This document shows positions 8,001-15,951 of a DNA stretch of 64,000 nucleotides, piece by piece. The stretch lies in contig CAJTZU010000008.1 in the NCBI GenBank assembly GCA_910584165.1, forward strand, positions 12,122 to 76,121, read 5' to 3'. The notes under the pieces are model-generated. The model saw only the letters and a list, made by a program, of their open reading frames with translations. It was not told the DNA's origin and ran no database searches. Every line of letters begins with the position of its first letter. Position 1 is the stretch's first letter. The translations under genes were made by a program, and so were the position numbers. This DNA is from an uncultured Bacilli bacterium (GTDB lineage Bacteria > Bacillota_I > Bacilli_A > RF39 > UBA660).

Positions 8001-9014
8001 ATGACTAAAAATAAAAAAAATATAATAAATGCCTTAGTATTAGTAGGAATTACTATCATAGTTCTTTATTTTTCATTAAAAGATGATTTTGAAAATATTA
8101 TGATTCAGTTACAGACTATTAATATTTGGTGGCTTATTTTGGCATTTCTGATAGTAATTATTTATTGGTTATTACGTAGTAAAGCAATTAATATATTTAC
8201 TAGAAAGTTTATGCCAAAAACAAAATTTAGAAGTTCTTTACAATTAATGATTCGTACTCAATTTTTTAATGCAGTTACTCCTTTTGCGACAGGAGGTCAA
8301 CCTTATCAAATCTATCATTTAGTAAAAGATGGAGTAAGAATGACTACTGCAACTAGTATTATTATTCAAAATTTTATTGTTTATCAAATTGCTATTGTAG
8401 CATTAGGGGGAATAGCTGTTATCAGTAATAGATTATTTTCTTTGTTTGCTAAAAATGTATTAATTAGTAGATTAGTAACTCTTGGATTTATTATTAATAC
8501 TTCTATTATTGTGGTAATGTTTTTGGTAGCATTTAGTGAAAAATTAAATAGAAAATTGATTCATTTAGGAATAACAATATTTACAAAATTGAGAATCGTA
8601 AAAGATAAACAAAAAAAATTAGCGGAATGGGATGAATATATTATTAAATTTCATGAGAGTGCTGTTATTTTATTAGAAAATAAAAAACAATTTTTCTTTT
8701 CTATTTTTCTAAACTTTTTAGCGCTTTGCTTCCTTTATTCTATTCCATTAGTGTTGCTATATGCAACGGGCGATTATGAAAGTTTTCATGTATTAGAAGC
8801 AATTGTAACGAGTGCTTATGTTATGTTAATTGGTTCTTTTGTTCCAATTCCAGGAGGAAGTGGAGGATTAGAATATGGGTTTATTGTTTTTTATGGAAAT
8901 TATATAGGGGGACCTAAATTAACAGCAATTATGCTTTTATGGAGATTTGTTACTTATTATTTTGGAATGATAGTAGGTGCTATTAATCTTAATATGAGGA
9001 AGGTGAAATCATGA
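8001..9014 (+). CDS. flippase-like / lysylphosphatidylglycerol synthase TM-region family membrane protein
   Basis: This 337-aa integral membrane protein has about eight helices and belongs to the LPG-synthase TM-region family (the flippase half of MprF, also stand-alone YbhN proteins). Diagnostic motifs are NAVTPFATGGQPYQIYHL after helix 3 and VPIPGGSGGLEYGF near the C-terminus. The catalytic aminoacyl-transfer half of MprF is absent. It begins two bases after pgk without an obvious ribosome binding site, so it may depend on coupling, and overlaps the next gene (a lipid glycosyltransferase) by four bases. That pairing suggests a role in moving or supporting membrane glycolipids. This is inference. 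Confidence 0.85.
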   Translation: MTKNKKNIINALVLVGITIIVLYFSLKDDFENIMIQLQTINIWWLILAFLIVIIYWLLRSKAINIFTRKFMPKTKFRSSLQLMIRTQFFNAVTPFATGGQPYQIYHLVKDGVRMTTATSIIIQNFIVYQIAIVALGGIAVISNRLFSLFAKNVLISRLVTLGFIINTSIIVVMFLVAFSEKLNRKLIHLGITIFTKLRIVKDKQKKLAEWDEYIIKFHESAVILLENKKQFFFSIFLNFLALCFLYSIPLVLLYATGDYESFHVLEAIVTSAYVMLIGSFVPIPGGSGGLEYGFIVFYGNYIGGPKLTAIMLLWRFVTYYFGMIVGAINLNMRKVKS

Positions 9015-10255
9015 GGATTGGAATATTTACAGATACTTATCCACCTTTTATAAATGGAGTTTCTACTAGTATAGCGATGCTAGAAAATGCACTTCAAAAA
9101 TTAGGACATCAGGTTTTTATTGTAACAGTTAATCCAGAAGATATGCATTATCGGATGGAAAAGGAAGATCGTATTATTCGACTTCCCGGTATTCCTATTG
9201 GAATTTATGATTATCGTTTAACAGGTGTTTATCCTATTAAAGCGATTAGTAAAATAAAAGAATGGAATTTAGATATTATTCATTCTCATACTGAGTTTGG
9301 AGTTGGAACGTTTGCTCGTATTATGGCTCGTCAATTAGATATTCCAATTGTCCATACTTATCATACGATGTATGAGGATTACGTTCACTATATTACGAAG
9401 GGTTACTTTGATGCTCCTAGTAAAAAAATAGTGGAGCACTTAACAAAGTTTTATTGTGATAAGACAGTTACAGAATTAATTGTTCCAACTAAAAAGACTT
9501 ATGATTTATTTAAAGAAAAATATGAGTATACTAGAAATATTCATATTGTTCCAACAGGTGTAGAAGTAGAAAGATTTTATAGGGAAGAGAATGATAGTAA
9601 AGAAACTGACAAAATTAGAAAGTCTTTAGGTATTTTAAAGAGTGATTTTGTATTATTGTTTGTTGGCCGTTTAGCAGAAGAAAAAAATGTAACATTTTTG
9701 ATAGATAATCAAGAAAAATTAGTAAAGAAAAATCCAAAGTGTAAACTACTTATCATTGGAGATGGACCCGATATTGATAAATTTAAAGCACAAGCTAAGA
9801 AATTAGGAATAGAAAAAAATGTCATTTTTACAGGAAAGATTCCATGGATAGATATTCACAAATATTATCAAATTCCACAAGTCTTTGTAACAGCATCTCA
9901 TACAGAAACACAAGGTCTTACTTTATTAGAAGCTATGGCAGCATCTGTTCCAGTTGTGGGATATGATGATGAAGCTTTTAGGGATGTCGTTATTCCAGAT
10001 TTAAATGGATATTTATTTAAAGACAATGATGATTATATAGAGTATATTGAAAGAATTATGAAAGACAAAAAATTATTAGAAAGACTTAGTAGACAATCTA
10101 GAATTAATGCTGAATCTCATTCTGCAAAGTATTATGCAGAAAGAGTATTAGATGTTTATAATACCGCACTAGACGGAACAACATCTGGTGGTGAAAAAAA
10201 GACTTTTGTGTCTACTATGAAAAGTGTAGTAAAGAAGGGATTACATGGCAAATAA
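9011..10255 (+). CDS. GT4-family glycosyltransferase, probable 1,2-diacylglycerol 3-glucosyltransferase
   Basis: This 414-aa GT-B glycosyltransferase resembles the monoglucosyldiacylglycerol synthases of Acholeplasma and other low-GC Gram-positives, which glucosylate diacylglycerol at the cytoplasmic face of the membrane. The N-terminus GIFTDTYPPFINGVSTS, the HSHTEFGVG and HTYHTMYEDYVHYI segments, and VPTGVEVERF match that group. The nucleotide-sugar site has the E-x7-E motif in HTETQGLTLLEAMA. A basic C-terminal tail (VVKKGLHGK) may bind acidic lipids. It overlaps its upstream neighbour by four bases and tpiA by eleven, so it is expressed with glycolytic genes. Confidence 0.85.
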   Translation: MRIGIFTDTYPPFINGVSTSIAMLENALQKLGHQVFIVTVNPEDMHYRMEKEDRIIRLPGIPIGIYDYRLTGVYPIKAISKIKEWNLDIIHSHTEFGVGTFARIMARQLDIPIVHTYHTMYEDYVHYITKGYFDAPSKKIVEHLTKFYCDKTVTELIVPTKKTYDLFKEKYEYTRNIHIVPTGVEVERFYREENDSKETDKIRKSLGILKSDFVLLFVGRLAEEKNVTFLIDNQEKLVKKNPKCKLLIIGDGPDIDKFKAQAKKLGIEKNVIFTGKIPWIDIHKYYQIPQVFVTASHTETQGLTLLEAMAASVPVVGYDDEAFRDVVIPDLNGYLFKDNDDYIEYIERIMKDKKLLERLSRQSRINAESHSAKYYAERVLDVYNTALDGTTSGGEKKTFVSTMKSVVKKGLHGK

Positions 10256-10976
10256 GAAAATAGTAGTAGGAAATATGAAAATGAATTTAACAGCTCCGGA
10301 GATTAACAAATTTTTAAAAGTAATTGAAAAGAAAAAATATAATAATCAAGTTGTCTTTTGCCCTAGCAGTTTATATTTACCATATTTTATAGGAAAAGGA
10401 TATGATGTTGGAATTCAAAATATTGCTGCTTATGAAAATGGGGCCTATACTGGTGAAGTTTCAGCTAGTCAGGCTAAAAGCATGCATTTAGATTATGCCA
10501 TTATTGGGCATAGTGAAAGAAGAGAATACTTTAAAGAAACAGATGAGGTTGTTCATCAAAAAATTTCTTTAGCGTTAAAAGAAAATTTAAAAGTAATTTT
10601 ATGTATTGGTGAGACAGAGGAAGAAAGGGATTCTTTAAAAACTTATAAAGTCTTAAAGAAACAAGTTACAAATGCTTTAAAAGGATTCGATTCTAAAGAA
10701 TTAAAAAAGGTAACAATTGCTTATGAACCAATTTGGGCAATTGGTACTGGCCGTGTTCCTTCTAATGATGAAATTCAAGATACCATTTCTTTTATTAAAG
10801 AGATTGTAAAAGGAATTGCATCTATCAATATTTCTGTACTATATGGTGGTAGTGTTAATGAGAAAAACATTACTACACTTAATCAAATTGAAAGTATTGA
10901 TGGATATTTAGTTGGTGGTGCTAGTACCAAAGCAGAGAAGTTTATGAAAATAATAGAAGTTGTTGTAAATCAATAA
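10245..10976 (+). CDS. tpiA: triosephosphate isomerase
   Basis: This 243-aa TIM-barrel enzyme interconverts dihydroxyacetone phosphate and glyceraldehyde 3-phosphate. Catalytic residues are all seen: Asn and Lys in GNMKMN, His in AIIGHSERR, Glu in AYEPIWAIGTG, and the phosphate loop YGGSVN and GGAST. It overlaps the end of the glycosyltransferase gene by eleven bases. No clear terminator follows; the region before spo0A contains an 0A box instead. Confidence 0.97.
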   Translation: MANKKIVVGNMKMNLTAPEINKFLKVIEKKKYNNQVVFCPSSLYLPYFIGKGYDVGIQNIAAYENGAYTGEVSASQAKSMHLDYAIIGHSERREYFKETDEVVHQKISLALKENLKVILCIGETEEERDSLKTYKVLKKQVTNALKGFDSKELKKVTIAYEPIWAIGTGRVPSNDEIQDTISFIKEIVKGIASINISVLYGGSVNEKNITTLNQIESIDGYLVGGASTKAEKFMKIIEVVVNQ

Positions 10977-10989
10977 CTTTTTTTATGTT

Positions 10990-10996
10990 TTCGACA
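10990..10996 (-). promoter_or_regulatory. 0A box (Spo0A binding site) upstream of spo0A
   Basis: TTCGACA on the plus strand reads TGTCGAA on the minus strand, the Spo0A consensus. It lies 65 bases before the spo0A start codon, in the place expected for autoregulation. Confidence 0.6.
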
Positions 10997-11060
10997 TAAT
11001 TTGATAAATAATGTAGTAGAGGTGATGTAGAATTAAGTAGTACTATAGGGAGGAAGAAAT

Positions 11061-11825
11061 ATGAAAAAGATTAGATTAGCAATGATAGATGATAATATAG
11101 AACTAATTGGAGCGGTAAAAGAATATTTAAAGGATAATGAGCAAATAGAACTTTTATATGAAGCTTATGATGGAAAAGAAGGAATGGCTCTTATAGAAAA
11201 AGAAAAAGATAATTTTGATGTTATTATCTTAGACTTGATTATGCCAGTAAAAGATGGTTTATATGTATTAGAAGAAATGAAATCTAAGGGAATAGGAAAA
11301 GATATTATAGTAGCTACTAGTTATAATGCGATGGATACGATACGTCAAGTATCAGAATATGGTGTAAATTATTATGTATTAAAACCATTTGATTTAGAAG
11401 ATTTAGAAAAGAAAATTTTATTACTTTCTAATAAATCTTTTGAAAATAAAAGTATTGATTTAGCTAGAAATAATTTACAAGTATCCATTACAAAAATACT
11501 ACATGAATTAGGAATACCATCTCATATTAAAGGATATCAATATATTCGAGAAGGAATTGGAATATTGTATGAAAGGCCTGAAACTATAGGTGGAATTACA
11601 AAAGAATTATATCCAGAATTAGCAAACAAATTTGATACAACAGTATCTAGAGTAGAAAGAGCAATAAGACATGCTATTGAAGTAAGTTGGAATCGTGGTA
11701 ATTGGGATTTAATGGAAGAAATTTTTGGGCATAGTGTAGATATCGATAAAGCAAAACCAACTAATTCAGAATTTATTGTAACAATTGCTGATAAATTAAG
11801 ATTAGATTATCATAAAGTACATTAA
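11061..11825 (+). CDS. spo0A: sporulation response regulator Spo0A
   Basis: This 254-aa master regulator of sporulation is a receiver domain fused to the Spo0A-specific DNA-binding domain. The receiver (about 1-120) has the acidic pocket MIDDN (Asp10, Asp11), the phosphoacceptor Asp58 in VIILDLIMP, the ATSYN switch and the conserved Lys in VLKPFD. The C-terminal domain (about 145-250) carries LGIPSHIKGYQYIREGI and the recognition helix region TTVSRVERAIRHAIEVSWNRG. A GGGAGG site precedes the ATG. It is placed after tpiA, not after spoIVB as in Bacillus. Phosphorylated Spo0A binds TGTCGAA boxes, several of which occur in intergenic positions of this window. Spo0F and Spo0B are not present here. 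Confidence 0.96.
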   Translation: MKKIRLAMIDDNIELIGAVKEYLKDNEQIELLYEAYDGKEGMALIEKEKDNFDVIILDLIMPVKDGLYVLEEMKSKGIGKDIIVATSYNAMDTIRQVSEYGVNYYVLKPFDLEDLEKKILLLSNKSFENKSIDLARNNLQVSITKILHELGIPSHIKGYQYIREGIGILYERPETIGGITKELYPELANKFDTTVSRVERAIRHAIEVSWNRGNWDLMEEIFGHSVDIDKAKPTNSEFIVTIADKLRLDYHKVH

Positions 11826-11848
11826 ACACATTTAGAATGTGTTTTTTT
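11825..11848 (+). terminator. rho-independent terminator of spo0A
   Basis: An 8-bp perfect stem AACACATT / AATGTGTT with a TAG loop is followed by T residues. Confidence 0.85.
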
Positions 11849-11857
11849 CATAAAAAA

Positions 11858-11875
11858 AGAACACTATTGTGTTCT
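11858..11875 (-). terminator. rho-independent terminator of the minus-strand gene pair
   Basis: Read on the minus strand, AGAACAC-AATA-GTGTTCT is followed by a run of seven T. It sits at the end of the downstream open frame (TAG at 11874-11876), not at the TAA at 12192. This argues that the original gene end is at 11874. Confidence 0.85.
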
Positions 11876-12191
11876 ATCGATATAAACTTTTTACATAGGC
11901 CTTTTTTTGTTTACGAGTTTCTCGAATAAGTCCTTTAGTTAAATTGTCACAATTTAATAATCCTAATTGACTATGATTATTAGTTAAACGAAATGCTCCA
12001 TCTTTTCTTTTATCCTCAAATATTTTTCTTATAACCTGTTTTTGTTCTTCAAAATTTAAATTTTCAAAGAATATACTATTTCCATGAAATTCTAAATTAT
12101 CTGGAACATTAGATTTAGAAAATAGTGAATAGGTATTAGGACTTTCTTTTTTATAATAACCATAAAAAAAGAATTTGTCAAAATTCCTTTT
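11874..12191 (-). pseudogene. in-frame continuation (105 codons) of the 12192-13130 gene after a TAA stop
   Basis: Immediately after the TAA of the 312-aa gene, the same minus-strand frame stays open for 105 codons and closes with TAG right at the terminator. It begins KRNFDKFFFYGYY and ends KKAYVKSLYR, with protein-like composition, and contains no ATG, GTG or TTG that could start it on its own. The simplest reading is that the original protein was about 418 residues and was split by one nonsense change (or a sequencing error). Stop read-through cannot be excluded. Confidence 0.65.
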
Positions 12192-13130
12192 TTAATGATT
12201 TACTTTTTCATTTGGGTTTTGTGCGAAAGAAAAAGATTGATATTCAAAAATATCTAGAGACTCTCTTGGAATATCTTGATGAATCATCATACTTTTTGTT
12301 TCTGACATTTGTCTAAGAATATATTGAAAATCCGTTTCATTATCCCTTCTTTCAAAAGGAACTACTTTAATTCCTAATTTTTCTTTTGTAGAAATCGCTA
12401 CACAAGGAAAACTATTAGAAGTAAATAGGCTCCAATACTTTTGAAAAAAGTGAAGTACTTTTTCTTTCTCTTGAGGCTCTAAATCTTTGCATAAATTATC
12501 TATACTTTCTTTTGCTTTTAGATAATCCCTATTTAAAAAGACATTAAAATATTGGGGACTATTTTCAATAAATTTACGAAAGAAAGTAGGAGAAGAAAGT
12601 CCATAGTAAGCAGAAGAAACAAGATTGTTAGCGAAGAAAATAGGGGTATCTCCACGTCCTTGATAAAGACCAAAAATGTTCTTTTTATTTTTGCTTTGAA
12701 AAATTTGCCTTATTTCTTCCACTTCTTCTAAACTCCAAGGTTTTTCTTTTGTTATGAGTCCTTGTCTATTAATTGTTTCTAAAAAAGCAGAATTAAAACT
12801 ATGAAATACAAAATTTCCTTTTAAAAATTCTTCTACTTTGTGTAAATTACCAGTTTTCTCTTTTTCTTCTTGTAGAAATATTTCGATACATTCCCTAAAT
12901 AAGTAACAATTCTGATTTTTTTGAATTTCTTCTCGATGTTTTTGAATTTGCTCACAAACAGTAGAAACTGCATCTAGCGTATTTGGATTATTTTGAATAA
13001 TATAATAATACATCATTAGATTTACTAAGTTACTATATTCTTCGTTAGAAAGATTATATTTTTTTGCCATTTCTGTTATGATAAACTGATTTTCTTCTAG
13101 AAATAAATTTTCTATCCAATTTTTAAACAT
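12192..13130 (-). CDS. unknown protein, 312 aa, probably C-terminally truncated by a nonsense codon
   Basis: I do not recognise this protein with certainty. It is soluble, with no signal peptide or membrane helix. The first 120 residues are helical and Glu/Gln-rich. The middle contains FHSFNSAFLETINRQGL followed about 45 residues later by TPIFFANNLVSSAYYGL. That arrangement (His near the first strand, an Asn...GL element, then an FFA...A..Y strand) recalls ADP-ribosyltransferase-fold proteins, but no definite catalytic triad is assigned. The ATG at 13130 has AGGTGAT in front. The frame continues after the TAA for 105 codons. It lies behind the metallophosphoesterase gene on the same strand with a hairpin between them. 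Confidence 0.6.
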   Translation of the reverse strand: MFKNWIENLFLEENQFIITEMAKKYNLSNEEYSNLVNLMMYYYIIQNNPNTLDAVSTVCEQIQKHREEIQKNQNCYLFRECIEIFLQEEKEKTGNLHKVEEFLKGNFVFHSFNSAFLETINRQGLITKEKPWSLEEVEEIRQIFQSKNKKNIFGLYQGRGDTPIFFANNLVSSAYYGLSSPTFFRKFIENSPQYFNVFLNRDYLKAKESIDNLCKDLEPQEKEKVLHFFQKYWSLFTSNSFPCVAISTKEKLGIKVVPFERRDNETDFQYILRQMSETKSMMIHQDIPRESLDIFEYQSFSFAQNPNEKVNH

Positions 13131-13159
13131 GTAATCACCTAATCTAAGTATAACATAAA

Positions 13160-13179
13160 AGAATGGCTTATGCCATTCT
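13160..13179 (-). terminator. hairpin at the end of the metallophosphoesterase gene
   Basis: AGAATGGC / GCCATTCT with a 4-base loop, followed on the minus strand by TTTTAT. The stem overlaps the stop codon. The T-run is short, so termination may be partial. Confidence 0.6.
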
Positions 13180-14068
13180 ATTCGTTTACAATTCTATATA
13201 AATTGAAAGAAGGTCTATTAAAAAATCTAAATTTAATAGTAGAAGTACCAACTCCACTAGAAACATATAATTCTGTATCATTTAAAGTATAATGATTGTC
13301 ATAATATTTTTTTGCATGTGGTGGAAGAATGATGGCTCCAATAAAAGGTAATCTTACTTGTCCATTATGAGAATGACCTGCAAGAATTAATTGAAAGTTA
13401 GAATAATCAAATTCTTCAATATAATCAGGCTCATGCATAATTAATATATTATAACTTGTGTTTAATTCTTTTATTTTTTTGATAGATTCTTCTACTTTTT
13501 CTGCTGCAAATAAATTACTATATTCTCCAGTCGAAATTCCAGCAATTAAAATAGGATTATTATCGCCATTATAAAGTATTTGATAAGTATCATTTAAGTT
13601 TGTGAAATTGCTGCTGGAAACGACCTCTGCATAAGCCTCTTGCGTATTATCATGATTTCCCATAATGATATATTTACCAAGGGTAGCTTCTAATTCATTT
13701 AGCTTTTCTACTAAATAGTCTAAATCCTCTTTTGTATATTTCATTTCTCTATCTAATAAATCACCAGTTATTACAATGATGTCTGGTTTCGTTTCATTTA
13801 CTTTTTTTACTAAAGATTTTATTTCATCTTTTCTTGTAGTTTGTCCATAATGAATATCACTAATATGAGCAATTTTAAGCCCATAAAATTTTTCTGGTAA
13901 GTTTTCATTAACTACTAAATATTCCTTGGTAACTAGTCCACTAGTAGAGATGAATCTACTATATAATAAGGTACCTACAACTAATAAAATAAGAACTACA
14001 ACTACTTTTATCCATAGTCTAATTTTTCTTTTAGGAGTTTTCTCTTCCATATTTTCACCTATTAACAT
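13178..14068 (-). CDS. membrane-anchored calcineurin-like metallophosphoesterase (YkuE/YkoQ type)
   Basis: This 296-aa protein has an N-terminal membrane anchor (about 15-38) and an extracytoplasmic metallophosphoesterase domain. The metal-binding motifs are in order: SDIHYG, GDLLD, GNHDN, MHEPDY and GHSHNGQ. The family hydrolyses phosphoesters such as UDP- or lipid-linked substrates; YkuE in B. subtilis is cell-wall associated. The start at 14068 is chosen because AGGAGGTG lies nine bases upstream; a second ATG six codons later also has AGGTGAAA. It is divergent from the pilin-like gene. Confidence 0.88.
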   Translation of the reverse strand: MLIGENMEEKTPKRKIRLWIKVVVVLILLVVGTLLYSRFISTSGLVTKEYLVVNENLPEKFYGLKIAHISDIHYGQTTRKDEIKSLVKKVNETKPDIIVITGDLLDREMKYTKEDLDYLVEKLNELEATLGKYIIMGNHDNTQEAYAEVVSSSNFTNLNDTYQILYNGDNNPILIAGISTGEYSNLFAAEKVEESIKKIKELNTSYNILIMHEPDYIEEFDYSNFQLILAGHSHNGQVRLPFIGAIILPPHAKKYYDNHYTLNDTELYVSSGVGTSTIKFRFFNRPSFNLYRIVNE

Positions 14069-14117
14069 TTTAGCACACCTCCTAATCAAATACAACGAGG
14101 AAAAGAAGCTTTTTCAA

Positions 14118-14146
14118 TTGTAATATTTACTATTTTATGTTATACT
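14118..14146 (+). promoter_or_regulatory. probable sigma-A promoter for the pilin-like gene
   Basis: TTGTAA, a 17-bp spacer and TATACT; a second TATAAT (14155-14160) lies just downstream. Both are within 60 bases of the 14176 start. Confidence 0.5.
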
Positions 14147-14175
14147 TTTTTCAGTATAATAAGGAAGAGTGTAAT

Positions 14176-15663
14176 ATGAAAAAGTTAAATGAAAAAGGAT
14201 TTGCTATTTCAGCAGTTTTATATACAATGCTTATATTAATGATACTTTTAATGTTTTTAATTCTTGCCATTTTAGATAATGGAAGAACGACTGCTAATAA
14301 ATTATCTAGTGAAGTAAAAGAGGAAATAGATAATAAGGTATATAATAAACCAATAGAAGTTGTATCTAACTCTTTATATGAAAAAGTAGTAAATGAAGGA
14401 AAAGCAAACATTGGAAAAACTGTCACTTTGAATAAGACTTCTGCAGAAGCAAATGAAAATGGTGTATATTCAGTTAATTCTGGTTTTAATAAGATATATT
14501 TTTATAGAGGAAATGTGACTAATAATAACGTTTTATTTGCAAACCTTTGTTGGAAAATTGTAAGAACAACAGATACTGGAGGTGTAAAATTAATTTATAG
14601 TGGAACACCTACTAATGGAACATGTAATGCTAGTGGAGATAATTTAATAATAGGAAAGAGTACGTATAATAGCTCACATAAGTATCCTTCTTATGTAGGA
14701 TATACACATAACGGCAACAATAAAATTTGGAGTTCTGGTTCTATCATTGATAAAAGTTATTATTATGGAAGTTCGGTGATTTATGATGAATCTACTAAAA
14801 AATATGTTTTGCAAGATAAAGTAAAAGTAGATTTAACATCTGATAAAAGCTTAGTAGGAAATAGACATTATACTTGTTTTTCTACAGAATATACTTGTAG
14901 TTCTGTTTACTATCTTTTTGGTACTAGTAATTGGACGTCAATATATACAGAATTGAAAAATGGTCAACTAACTTTAGATGATGCTTTATGGTCTAATGAT
15001 ACTGTTTCTTCCAATATTAAAACAACAATTGATAATTGGTATGTTAATACAGCAAAATTACAAAATTATTCTTCTTTCTTAGAAGATACTATTTGGTGCA
15101 ATGATAGGAATATTATAGATGGAATTCTTTTAAGTAATAGTGCAGTAAGTGATGACAGTATACAAGTTAGCACTTATAACAGTTGGCGAAATGTTAGTAA
15201 TGGTCAACCAAGTTTTTCTTGTTTAAATGCAAGAGATTCTTATAATGTTGCAGGTGGTTTAGGAAATGGTCGATTAGAATATCCAGTCGGTCTTTTAACT
15301 GCAGATGAGATTATGTATGCTGGTGGTACAACAAATGGTGCTAATAATACATATTATTTATATACTGCAAATAATGATATTGCGACCATGACTCCTTCGA
15401 AGTCAACAGGAGGAAGATTTTTAAATACTTATAGTCACTGGAGTTCTGCTAATATAGCATATATTGATGTGAATGGTAGAATTTCTGGTGGAGGTATTTA
15501 TGAAGTTAAAAAAGATGATTTTAGACAAGATGATCCTAGATCAGAAACTACAGTAGGGAAAGTTACACATATTTATGGTATCCGACCAGTCATTGCTTTA
15601 AAAAATACTGCTTTAGTAAAAGGTGGAGATGGTAAAGCAAGTAGTCCTTATATTGTAGGTTAA
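14176..15663 (+). CDS. secreted/pilin-like surface protein with type IV prepilin-like N-terminus
   Basis: This 495-aa protein starts with a short basic leader ending NEKGF, then a 25-residue hydrophobic helix (AISAVLYTMLILMILLMFLILAI). That is the layout of a type IV prepilin or pseudopilin with cleavage at G|F, although a Glu at mature position 5 is not seen. The rest is an Asn/Ser/Tyr-rich extracellular region with about nine Cys, several in CxxC-like or spaced pairs (CFSTEYTC). It ends IRPVIALKNT...GGDGKASSPYIVG, a C-terminal signature common on large exported proteins of gut Firmicutes. AGGAAGAG precedes the ATG at 14176. No pilus assembly genes are nearby. Confidence 0.7.
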   Translation: MKKLNEKGFAISAVLYTMLILMILLMFLILAILDNGRTTANKLSSEVKEEIDNKVYNKPIEVVSNSLYEKVVNEGKANIGKTVTLNKTSAEANENGVYSVNSGFNKIYFYRGNVTNNNVLFANLCWKIVRTTDTGGVKLIYSGTPTNGTCNASGDNLIIGKSTYNSSHKYPSYVGYTHNGNNKIWSSGSIIDKSYYYGSSVIYDESTKKYVLQDKVKVDLTSDKSLVGNRHYTCFSTEYTCSSVYYLFGTSNWTSIYTELKNGQLTLDDALWSNDTVSSNIKTTIDNWYVNTAKLQNYSSFLEDTIWCNDRNIIDGILLSNSAVSDDSIQVSTYNSWRNVSNGQPSFSCLNARDSYNVAGGLGNGRLEYPVGLLTADEIMYAGGTTNGANNTYYLYTANNDIATMTPSKSTGGRFLNTYSHWSSANIAYIDVNGRISGGGIYEVKKDDFRQDDPRSETTVGKVTHIYGIRPVIALKNTALVKGGDGKASSPYIVG

Positions 15664-15671
15664 AATAGTAC

Positions 15672-15700
15672 TTGCAATTTTCTAAAATTCATTTTATAAT
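15672..15700 (+). promoter_or_regulatory. sigma-A promoter of the T-box/valS unit
   Basis: TTGCAA, exactly 17 bp, then TATAAT; transcription would start just before the T-box leader. Confidence 0.75.
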
Positions 15701-15711
15701 AGTTTTTGTAA

Positions 15712-15937
15712 ATGCGATGAGCAAGAGGAGTATATTAATTAGTACTTATAAGAGAGGAAAAGTCATTGGGTGAAAACTTTTCTTAAGGAAATTTAATAGA
15801 AGGTAGCTTGGGAGCAGATTATTTGAATTTAGTAGAGTAATCCGTTTACTGCGTTAAAGTATTAAGATAATCTTTTGATTATGAAAAAAGGTGGTACCAC
15901 GACTATTCGTCCTTTATGGAGGAAGTCGTGTTTTTTT
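15712..15937 (+). promoter_or_regulatory. T-box leader (valine-specific, predicted)
   Basis: This is a tRNA-sensing riboswitch that allows read-through when valyl-tRNA is uncharged. The conserved T-box core AAAGGTGGTACCACGA lies at 15887-15902, and the competing terminator CACGACT...AGTCGTG with a long T-run at about 15899-15937. Stem I elements include GATGAGCAAGAGGAGTA near the 5' end. A GTA triplet at 15803-15805 in the sequence AGAAGGTAGCTT is the likely specifier codon (Val), which agrees with valS downstream. The specifier position is assigned by eye. The leader controls an HD-domain gene as well as valS. Confidence 0.9.
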
Positions 15938-15951
15938 GTTAGGAGGCAAAT

